A DNA stretch of 6,564 bases from Anaerolineales bacterium (GTDB taxonomy: Bacteria > Chloroflexota > Anaerolineae > Anaerolineales > DRMV01): positions 1-6,564 of the forward strand of contig WFUL01000031.1 in assembly GCA_015484985.1 (NCBI GenBank). The letters run 5' to 3'. The translations under genes were made by a program, and so were the position numbers. Of the stretch, positions 1 through 6,369 are shown in pieces (the stretch's first letter is position 1; each line of letters begins with the position of its first letter). The notes beneath the pieces were generated by a model. That model ran no database searches, had not been told where the DNA came from, and saw only the letters and a list, made by a program, of their open reading frames with translations.

Positions 1-26
1 GGCTCGGAGATGTGTATAAGAGACAG
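1..26 (+). other. Untrimmed Nextera adapter (read-2 transposase end), not genomic
   Basis: The first seven bases, GGCTCGG, are the end of the read-2-specific part of the Illumina Nextera adapter. They run directly into AGATGTGTATAAGAGACAG, the 19-base Tn5 mosaic end. The match is exact over all 26 bases. On the minus strand the mrp reading frame continues into it and yields the peptide LSLIHISE, a well-known sign of adapter read-through in draft assemblies. This stretch should be trimmed, and nothing biological should be inferred from it. The adapter at base 1 also shows that the contig ends here because of the library, not because a replicon ends. Confidence 0.97.
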
Positions 27-929
27 GTCCATAGGAATGGCCCCCAAATAGGGTGCGTCCATCTCTTGTGCCAACGCTTCACCTCCACCAGCCCCAAACA
101 CATCCATGCGAGTCCCGTCCGGGAGTTCCAGGTAGCTCATGTTCTCAATGATGCCCAGAACCGGCACGTTGAGCTTACGGAACATCTCCACAGAACGCCG
201 CGCATCATCCAACGAAACCTTTTGGGGTAGAGTGACCACCACCGCTCCCGTGAGAGGAAGCAATTGGGCCACGCTCAGGGCTGCATCCCCCGTGCCCGGG
301 GGCAGGTCGATGATGAGGTAATCCAATTGGCCCCAATCCACGTCGTGGAGGAACTGCCGGATGGCCGTGTGCAGCATCGGCCCCCGCCAGATGAGAGGCT
401 GGTCCGGCGGCACCAGGAAACCGATGGACATCAACTTCACCCCATACGCCTCGGCAGGACGCAACTTCCCTTCCTCGGTCAGCGGAGGCAGACGGTGCAC
501 GCCCATCATGCGGGGGATGTTGGGGCCGTAGATGTCCGCATCCAGCAACCCGACCGAAGCGCCCAAATCCGCCAGGGCCACGGCCAGGTTCACGGCCACC
601 GTGGACTTGCCCACACCGCCTTTCCCCGAACCCACCGCGATGGCCGTGCGAATATGGGGCAGGTCCAGGGCGCGAATACCCTGGGGCACCTGAGCGTCCA
701 TGGTGATGTCCACCTCCTGCACGCCCGGGAGGGCCTGCAACGCCCGATGCACATCCTCCTGGATGTGGTCCCGCAGGGGACAGGCAGGGGTGGTCAGGAC
801 GATGCGCACCGCCACCCGGCCGCCGTCCACCTGCACATCCTGGACCATGCCCAGGGAAACGATATCCCGTCCCAGTTCCGGGTCCATCACCCGGCTGAGG
901 GCTTGTAAAACCTCGTCACGGGTCGGCAT
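27..929 (-). CDS. mrp: Mrp/ApbC/NBP35-family P-loop ATPase, iron-sulfur cluster carrier (3' end missing)
   Basis: Cytosolic ATPase of the Mrp/ApbC/Nbp35 family, whose members bind and deliver Fe-S clusters. The 301 genomic codons show an N-terminal MIP18/DUF59 domain (about residues 1-80, with TTPACPL around Cys50). The MinD-like ATPase domain follows: deviant Walker A GSGKGGVGKST at 100-110, LLDADIYGPNIPR at 128-140, and Walker B/switch IDLPPGTGD at 207-215. ENMSY at 262-266 and FGAGGGEALA at 278-287 are family signatures. The usual CxxC between those last two is absent; the segment reads LELPDGTRMDV. Full-length relatives are about 350-370 residues, so roughly 50-70 C-terminal residues are lost at the adapter junction. 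The ATG at 929 has AAAGGAGG just upstream. It starts 24 bases after nuoI stops and is probably its operon partner. The family is certain; the target protein is inferred. Confidence 0.95.
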
Positions 930-953
930 GCAATCCTCCTTTGCGCTTTGGCG

Positions 954-1565
954 TTACGCCGCCTTTCCCCGTCGCGCCGCCTTGGCCGCTGCCTTCTTCT
1001 CCCGCTCGGCAGCCTTGAGGGCGTACTGGGTCGGGCGGATTTGCTGATAGTACGAAGCCGGCTTCAGGAGCCGGTTGATATCGAACACGTTGGTGGCGAA
1101 ACGGTCGTACGTGGCCAGTTCGTAGTCGTGGTCCATGATGATGGCGTCAAAGGGGCAGAACTCCGCGCAAAAGCCGCAGTTCATGCAGATGTCCACGTCG
1201 ATATAGAACTCCGCGGGCTTCTTCAAGGGCTTCCCCGTTTCAGGGTCATGGGCCCGCACAATCCAGATGCACTGGGGCGGGCAAACCTTGGCGCAAATGC
1301 CGCACGCGGTGCAGCGGATTTCCTTCTCGCCGTTGGGCCCCTCGTCGTACACCAGGAAGGGGATGAACCGGAAGTTCTCCGGCACTGGCCGCCGTTCTTC
1401 GGGGTACTGAATGGTGAACACGCCCTCCACCTGGGGGCTGGAACGATAGAGCACCCCCTCCTGGGTGAAGTAGCGCTTGCCCAGGCGGCGGAAATCATCC
1501 ACGTAGGAAGCGATGAAGTGCTTGAAAGTGACCGCAAGACCGCGCAAGATGCCACGTCCGTCCAT
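954..1565 (-). CDS. nuoI: NADH-quinone oxidoreductase subunit I (8Fe-8S ferredoxin-like)
   Basis: Complex I subunit of 203 residues that carries electrons through two 4Fe-4S clusters (N6a and N6b) towards cluster N2 in NuoB, at the base of the peripheral arm on the cytoplasmic side of the membrane. Two clear CxxCxxCxxxCP motifs are present: Cys85, 88, 91, 95 (RCTACGICAKVCP) and Cys127, 130, 133, 137 (CMNCGFCAEFCP). By ferredoxin rules, C85/88/91 plus C137 hold one cluster and C127/130/133 plus C95 the other. The N-terminal stretch RGLAVTFKHFI resembles the amphipathic helix that docks NuoI on the membrane arm. The end, from about residue 183, is a low-complexity Ala/Lys/Arg tail not needed for the fold. 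The ATG at 1565 has AGGAGG at good spacing. It lies 75 bases after nuoCD and 24 before mrp; no nuoH intervenes. Confidence 0.97.
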   Translation of the reverse strand: MDGRGILRGLAVTFKHFIASYVDDFRRLGKRYFTQEGVLYRSSPQVEGVFTIQYPEERRPVPENFRFIPFLVYDEGPNGEKEIRCTACGICAKVCPPQCIWIVRAHDPETGKPLKKPAEFYIDVDICMNCGFCAEFCPFDAIIMDHDYELATYDRFATNVFDINRLLKPASYYQQIRPTQYALKAAEREKKAAAKAARRGKAA

Positions 1566-1617
1566 CGGGATCCTCCTGGGAACAGTTGGCCGTCGTCCTG
1601 TCTCCGTCCATGGGCGA

Positions 1618-1639
1618 CCAGGGACAAAAGAGTCCCCGG
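1618..1639 (-). other. Intercistronic RNA hairpin just after nuoCD
   Basis: Read on the minus strand, CCGGGGAC and GUCCCUGG can pair as an 8-bp stem with one G-U pair around the loop UCUUUU. The stem starts two bases after the nuoCD stop codon (1643-1641), inside the 75-base nuoCD-nuoI spacer. No U-run follows, so it does not look like a full intrinsic terminator. A role in mRNA 3'-end protection, processing or partial polarity between nuoCD and nuoI is possible but inferred only from position. Confidence 0.4.
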
Positions 1640-1640
1640 T

Positions 1641-3374
1641 TTATCGGTCCACCTCGCCCAGCACGATGTCAATGGAGCCGAGGATGGTCACCACGTCGGC
1701 GATTTTGTGACCCCGGCACATGGTCTCCAGGGCGATCAGGTTAACGAACGAGGGCGCCCGGACATGATAGCGCCAGGGATTGGGTTTGCCCGTGGAAACC
1801 ACGTAAAAGCCCAACTCGCCCTTCGGGGCTTCCACACGACCGTAGGCCTCGCCGGGTGGCACCCGGACCTGATACTGCGGCTTCCCCGCCATAATGGGAC
1901 CCTCGGGGATATCCCGAATAGCCTGCTGTAAAATCCGCAGGCTCTGACGCATCTCGTCAATGCGAATCAGGTACCGATCGTACACGTCGCCGTGATAACG
2001 AACGGCTACGTCAAAATCGAAACGGTCGTAGATGCTGTATGGGTCGGCCCGGCGAACATCATAAGGCACCCCCGAGGCACGCAAAACAGGTCCGGAAGTA
2101 GAGAGGGCGATGGCCTCTTCGGCCGTGAGCACCCCGACGCCGATGGTTCGGCTCTTGATGAGCTCGCTTTCTGTCAGGTAGCGGTCCAGTTCATCCACCT
2201 TACGAGGCAACCGGTCGGTGACCAGTTCCACCATCTTCTCCCAGGCATCCTCAGGAATGTCCCGGGCCACACCTCCAAAGCGGAAATAGTTGTTCATCAT
2301 GCGGGACCCGGTCACCGCCTCAAACACGTCCAGGATGAGCTCCCGCTCTTCAATGGCGTACAGGGCCGGGGTGAAGAAGGCCCCCAGGTCGTTCAACAAG
2401 AACCCAATGGCCCACAGGTGGTTCACGATACGGGTGAGCTCGGCCATGATGACCCGGATGTACTCGGCTCGCTCCGGCGGCTGGATGCCCATGAGCTTCT
2501 CCACCGCCAGCACGTAGCCGAAGTTGTTGGCCATGGCCGAGATGTAATCCAGGCGGTCGGTATAAGGGATGTTCATAATCCACGTGTTCCGCTCGCCTAT
2601 CTTCTCGTGGTTGCGGTGTAGATAGCCCATCACAGGCTCCAGGGCCACGATGGTCTCGCCATCTAAGGTCACAATCATGCGGAACACGCCATGGGTGGAG
2701 GGGTGCTGCGGTCCCAGGTTGATGACCACCCGCTCCGTCCGTAGGTCGTCCCGGATTTCCGAACGCTTGAGGACGGCTTGATAGAGGATTTCGTCCGCGG
2801 TCTCGGGTTCCCAGGTGTAGGGGTCGAAACCCGGAGGATAGTCCACGTTCTTCCCAAAGGGATTGCGATCCTCGTGGTGGAAGTGTTTTCCTTCCGGCCA
2901 GCGACTGGAATACGGCTTGCCCTCTTCTTCAAAGTAGGGCTCCCGCCAATCCTTTCGCAAGGGGTGCCCCCAGAATCCCTCCCAAAGAAGAATGCGCCGG
3001 AGATTGGGATGACCATCAAATCGGATCCCCAAAAGGTCCCAGGCCTCTCTTTCCTGGAAGTTGGCACCGGGGTAGATATCCACCAGCGAGGGGACGATAG
3101 GGTTCTCCCGGGGAACTTGCACCTTAAACACCAGGCCCGGACCACCGGTGCTCTTGTACACGTGGTAGACCACCTCCATCCTGTCTTCCGGGAGGTAGTC
3201 CACACCCGTGAGGGAGGCCAGGTAGTCATAACCGTATTCGTCTCGCAGGGCTTTGGCGAAGTCTTTGAGATGTTGAACGTCCACGATGTAGCCCTCATAC
3301 CCCTTACGGGTATCGGGCGTGATCACACCGGCAAAACGGGTCTCCAGTTCGGGTACGGTCACCAACGTGGTCAT
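1641..3374 (-). CDS. nuoCD: Fused NADH-quinone oxidoreductase subunits C and D
   Basis: A 577-residue fusion of the 30-kDa (NuoC) and 49-kDa (NuoD) subunits of the complex I connecting module, close in length to the fused E. coli NuoCD (about 600). Residues 1-150 are NuoC, with NFQEREAWDLLGI at 105-117 and GHPLRKDW at 136-143. Residues 150-205 are a charged, His- and aromatic-rich linker. From about 210 the NuoD part has GPQHPSTHG (221-229), GYLHRNHEKIGER (250-262), TDRLDYIS (272-279) and a C-terminal GHKIADVV...GEVDR. The quinone-site His224 and Tyr277 are kept, by analogy with characterised complex I. The nickel-binding CxxC pairs of the related NiFe hydrogenases are absent, so this is a true quinone-reducing subunit. 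The ATG at 3374 follows GGAGG (3385-3381) by six bases. It is second in the unit nuoB-nuoCD-nuoI-mrp. Confidence 0.97.
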   Translation of the reverse strand: MTTLVTVPELETRFAGVITPDTRKGYEGYIVDVQHLKDFAKALRDEYGYDYLASLTGVDYLPEDRMEVVYHVYKSTGGPGLVFKVQVPRENPIVPSLVDIYPGANFQEREAWDLLGIRFDGHPNLRRILLWEGFWGHPLRKDWREPYFEEEGKPYSSRWPEGKHFHHEDRNPFGKNVDYPPGFDPYTWEPETADEILYQAVLKRSEIRDDLRTERVVINLGPQHPSTHGVFRMIVTLDGETIVALEPVMGYLHRNHEKIGERNTWIMNIPYTDRLDYISAMANNFGYVLAVEKLMGIQPPERAEYIRVIMAELTRIVNHLWAIGFLLNDLGAFFTPALYAIEERELILDVFEAVTGSRMMNNYFRFGGVARDIPEDAWEKMVELVTDRLPRKVDELDRYLTESELIKSRTIGVGVLTAEEAIALSTSGPVLRASGVPYDVRRADPYSIYDRFDFDVAVRYHGDVYDRYLIRIDEMRQSLRILQQAIRDIPEGPIMAGKPQYQVRVPPGEAYGRVEAPKGELGFYVVSTGKPNPWRYHVRAPSFVNLIALETMCRGHKIADVVTILGSIDIVLGEVDR

Positions 3375-3398
3375 AGGGAACCTCCAAGATGATGCAGA

Positions 3399-3425
3399 GT
3401 CAGTTGTCGGCGGTCGGCTGTCCGC

Positions 3426-3447
<22 letters not shown>
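3399..3447. repeat. Degenerate heptamer tandem array at the nuoB/nuoCD junction
   Basis: Seven consecutive 7-base units can be read on the plus strand: GTCAGTT, GTCGGCG, GTCGGCT, GTCCGCT, CACTGCT, CACTGCT, CACCGCG. Neighbouring units differ by only a few bases, and the 7-base period is kept over 49 bases. The array fills most of the short spacer and enters nuoB, supplying its stop codon (TGA at 3428-3426) and last codons (A-V-S-S-E-Q). It resembles the short tandem heptanucleotide repeats dispersed in cyanobacterial and some other bacterial genomes. Whether it is dispersed in this genome cannot be seen from one copy. Confidence 0.7.
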
Positions 3448-4094
<647 letters not shown>

Positions 4095-4101
4095 CAGCAC
4101 A

Positions 4102-4107
4102 CCTCCT
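4102..4107 (-). promoter_or_regulatory. Shine-Dalgarno of nuoB that decides the start
   Basis: AGGAGG on the minus strand, seven bases before ATG 4094. The upstream in-frame GTG at 4100 is only one base away and cannot use this site, so the shorter reading (MVRREGKD...) is preferred. Confidence 0.8.
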
Positions 4108-4130
4108 CAATGCCACAGCAGGGTGCGTTT

Positions 4131-4158
4131 ATTATACCCCATCTCAGGAAAATGACCA
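4131..4158 (-). promoter_or_regulatory. Sigma-70-type promoter of the nuoB-nuoCD-nuoI-mrp unit
   Basis: On the minus strand TGGTCA (4158-4153, four of six matches to TTGACA) is followed by a 16-base spacer and a perfect TATAAT (4136-4131). Transcription would start near 4124, giving a leader of about 30 bases before ATG 4094. Upstream, about 4165-4235 is markedly AT-rich for this DNA, with A or T tracts centred near 4167, 4189, 4200, 4221 and 4233, roughly in helical phase. This could act as an UP element or bent DNA. Together with the cstA terminator behind it, the promoter marks nuoB as the start of a separate transcript. Confidence 0.7.
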
Positions 4159-4243
4159 GGGAGGATTTTCGCAAAAACTTACTGAAGAAAACATAGATTT
4201 TTACAAGTCTCAATTTTCAAAAATCACATGGAAAACCCTGCCC

Positions 4244-4282
4244 AAAACTGGTGAGCGGCGGCTCCGGGCCGCCGCTCACCAG
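4244..4282 (-). terminator. Rho-independent terminator of cstA
   Basis: A perfect 15-bp inverted repeat (arms 4248-4262 and 4268-4282) has a five-base loop. Read on the minus strand, the stem begins 35 bases after the cstA stop codon and ends in CACCAG followed by TTTT (4247-4244), with another TTTT a few bases on. The very GC-rich stem and U-run fit an intrinsic terminator for cstA. On the plus strand no T-run follows the hairpin. Confidence 0.8.
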
Positions 4283-4317
4283 CTCAGTTGCCTAGGGGGA
4301 GGGTTCTTTCCGCGGGG

Positions 4318-6105
4318 CTAATCACCCGCAGGCGCAGCCGCCTGCTCCCGGGCCCGTCGGAAGGCACCCAGGGCGTCAAAGAAGAGCACGATGGCGGAGA
4401 CAATCATGTAGATGCCGAAGGCCGCAGTGATGGCGTTCCCGACGATGAAGCCGGTCTGGGCCTCACCTCGGCTCAAGGGCTCCAGGATGCCCTTGAAGAT
4501 GGCCTTCTGGACCGAGGTCACGAAGAGGGCCGCAACGGTGGTCACGTACATAAACAGGCCGGGGATGAAGGCCCAGTTATAGGCCCGGCCTTCGCGCGCC
4601 ATCCAGATACCGATGAGCAGCAAGGACATACCCGCGAAGAGCTGGTTGGAACCACCAAACAGGGCCCAAATCCATTGCCAGAAGCCGAAGATGACCAGGA
4701 AGAGAGTGAGCAATACGGCCACCAGGGAGCCGAAGTGGGGGTTCTTGAAGGCGGGGATGCGGTCGCCCAACAGTTCCGCGGAGGCCACCCGCATGAAGCG
4801 CAGCACCAGCTGCATCACGGTGATGGCCATGACCACCAGGAAAATCATGGCCACGCTGCCGCCGAACTCCTCGGGCACGCCGATGAAGGAGAGGAAGCGG
4901 GCCGCACCCTTGGCGAACACGCCACCCGCGCCCACCAGCAGTTTGTAGCCCTGGGCCGGGTCGTAGAACTTCATCGTCACGCCCACCGTGGCCGCGGTCA
5001 CCAGGGAGAGCACACCCAGCACGGCTTCGGTGTACATGGCGCCACCGGCCACGGGGAGCGCGTCCGTTTCCTTCTCCAGTTGTCGGGCTGTGCCCGCGGT
5101 GGACACCAAGGAGTGCCACCCGGAGATAGCACCGCAAGCGATGATGACGAAGAGCATGGGCCACAGGGTGCCCAAATGCGGCTGGTTGAAGGTTACGAAA
5201 GCCGGGATTTCAAAAGCAGTCGGCAGCGTGCCCGTCAACACGCCGATGGCGATGCCCACCATGGCCCCCACGATAGTGAAAATCACGAACCAGAAGGAGG
5301 TGTAGTTCACCGGTTGGGCGAAGCGCCAGATGGGTAGCACCGAGCTGATGTAACAGAAGGCCAGCATGACCACGGCCCAGAAGAAGTCGGACCACTTCAC
5401 ATCACCATAGCCCAACGGCCGGGTAAAGATGACGCCCGTCTCGGGATCACCCGCCAGGCCGTTAATGGCCTTGACGATGTTCTGGGCCCAGGGCATGGTA
5501 CCCAACCAAATCCCGATGAGCGCGACGAGCACCGTGACCACCGTCGTGGTCACCATGTTCACCCGCCATCGGTAGACCATCTGGCCCGCCAACACACCCG
5601 CCAGGGTCAAAATAAGGAAGCCAATGGGCACCGTGGGTCGGGCCAGCAACGGCGCAATCACCGCTCCAAAGGCACCCATGATGAGCAACAGATAGATGTA
5701 GAGGAAAGTGAGCAACAGCGTCCGCGCGCGAGGCGAAATCAACTTATAGGAAAGACCACCCATCGTCATGCCTTCGTGGCGGACGGCCAGCATAGTGGAA
5801 GCATAGTCCTGCACCCAACCAATGAAGAAGACGCCGATGAGCAACCAGAGGAGGGCCGGGAGCCATCCATACTGGGCCGCCACAATAGGCCCGACGATGG
5901 GTCCCAGAGCGGCAATGGACTTGAACTGATATCCGAACAGGACGCTCGCGCTTGCGGGCATGAAATCCACGCCATCCTGATACATGACGGCCGGCGTGGC
6001 CCGCTTGGGGTCGGCCTGAATGACTTCCCGGTCAATTCGCCGGGAGTACACCTGATAACCGACCACCACCACAGCAATGGAGAGAATGAGAATAAGCAAT
6101 GGCAT
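4318..6105 (-). CDS. cstA: CstA-family carbon starvation protein, pyruvate/peptide transporter
   Basis: Polytopic inner-membrane protein of 595 residues from the carbon-starvation CstA family. Characterised members (E. coli CstA, BtsT) take up pyruvate or peptides. Roughly 14-16 hydrophobic segments are visible, beginning at residues 1-20. Family blocks include DGVDFMPASASVLFGYQFKS (44-63) running into LGPIVGP (68-74), CGAISGWHSLVSTAGTARQL (324-343) and FGGSNQLFAGMSLLL (483-497). It is about 100 residues shorter than E. coli CstA, with a short C-terminal end after the last membrane span (about 555-577) and an Arg/Ala-rich tail. The ATG at 6105 has AAGGAGG (6120-6114) eight bases upstream. It is followed by its own terminator, so it is probably monocistronic and not co-transcribed with nuoB. 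No convincing promoter was found in the AT-richer leader. The substrate cannot be told from sequence. Confidence 0.95.
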   Translation of the reverse strand: MPLLILILSIAVVVVGYQVYSRRIDREVIQADPKRATPAVMYQDGVDFMPASASVLFGYQFKSIAALGPIVGPIVAAQYGWLPALLWLLIGVFFIGWVQDYASTMLAVRHEGMTMGGLSYKLISPRARTLLLTFLYIYLLLIMGAFGAVIAPLLARPTVPIGFLILTLAGVLAGQMVYRWRVNMVTTTVVTVLVALIGIWLGTMPWAQNIVKAINGLAGDPETGVIFTRPLGYGDVKWSDFFWAVVMLAFCYISSVLPIWRFAQPVNYTSFWFVIFTIVGAMVGIAIGVLTGTLPTAFEIPAFVTFNQPHLGTLWPMLFVIIACGAISGWHSLVSTAGTARQLEKETDALPVAGGAMYTEAVLGVLSLVTAATVGVTMKFYDPAQGYKLLVGAGGVFAKGAARFLSFIGVPEEFGGSVAMIFLVVMAITVMQLVLRFMRVASAELLGDRIPAFKNPHFGSLVAVLLTLFLVIFGFWQWIWALFGGSNQLFAGMSLLLIGIWMAREGRAYNWAFIPGLFMYVTTVAALFVTSVQKAIFKGILEPLSRGEAQTGFIVGNAITAAFGIYMIVSAIVLFFDALGAFRRAREQAAAPAGD

Positions 6106-6200
6106 AACCCACCCCTCCTTATGTGGGAATTTCCTGAGCGGCCTTGGGCTATTAAGGTAAACCCCGTCTGCGAAAATTGGTTACGCCTTAAAAGCAGCCC

Positions 6201-6213
6201 ATTTCACCGAAAT
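6201..6213. promoter_or_regulatory. Possible operator: ATTTC-ACC-GAAAT dyad upstream of cstA
   Basis: A perfect 5-bp dyad with a 3-base centre lies about 100 bases upstream of cstA, in the spacer shared with the divergent plus-strand gene. Its position and symmetry would suit a dimeric regulator, but short dyads occur by chance and no known consensus was recognised. Confidence 0.2.
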
Positions 6214-6267
6214 CTCCCGTATTCTTGCCCTTTCTTCCTTGAAAAAGATTCATGCCATAAAGCCTTT

Positions 6268-6296
6268 TTGACGCTTTCCTGACGCTCCAGGAAGAT
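6268..6296 (+). promoter_or_regulatory. Weak candidate promoter with 11-base-spaced direct repeats
   Basis: TTGACG (6268-6273) is a good -35 box, five of six matches. A 17-base spacer leads to the poor -10 candidate GAAGAT (6291-6296). The -35 overlaps the first of two exact TGACGCT copies (6269-6275 and 6280-6286) spaced 11 bases apart, one helical turn, as in tandem sites of some response regulators. If used, it would drive the small membrane protein gene at 6370 with a leader of about 65 bases. Confidence 0.3.
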
Positions 6297-6323
6297 GATA
6301 GGGACACCGATGATAGGGACATC
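6294..6323. repeat. Tandem 15-base duplication upstream of the small membrane protein gene
   Basis: GATGATAGGGACACC (6294-6308) is followed directly by GATGATAGGGACATC (6309-6323), which differs at one base. It lies between the candidate promoter and the Shine-Dalgarno of the plus-strand gene. It could be a recent slippage duplication or a doubled protein-binding site. Confidence 0.75.
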
Positions 6324-6369
6324 TCTGACCGCGCCTCGCGCGTCATCCCTCACGAAAGGAGAAACGCTT

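Noticed and set aside
264..908. Long plus-strand open frame opposite mrp
   Set aside because: It mirrors a clear mrp coding region, is rich in His, Arg, Gln and Gly as antisense frames of GC-rich genes are, and has no recognisable domain.
948..1931. 327-codon plus-strand open frame across nuoI and the end of nuoCD
   Set aside because: It crosses two well-supported minus-strand genes and their spacer and shows no domain.
4095..4100. GTG at 4100 as the nuoB start
   Set aside because: It is one base from the Shine-Dalgarno, too close for initiation; the ATG six bases later has ideal spacing.
4248..4282. Perfect inverted repeat as a mobile-element end or attachment site
   Set aside because: Stem, loop, position just after cstA and the T-run on the minus strand fit an intrinsic terminator; no transposase or flanking target duplication is seen.
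4288..5337. 349-codon plus-strand open frame opposite cstA
   Set aside because: Antisense shadow of cstA: low-complexity Gly/His/Glu/Asp composition and no family motif, while the opposite strand encodes a textbook CstA.
6126..6134. GGAATTTCC palindrome in the cstA leader
   Set aside because: Only 4-bp arms; such short palindromes are expected by chance and match no operator I know.
6121..6180. cstA promoter candidate TTTTCG-N16-TAATAG on the minus strand
   Set aside because: Both boxes match the consensus poorly, so it is not listed as a feature.
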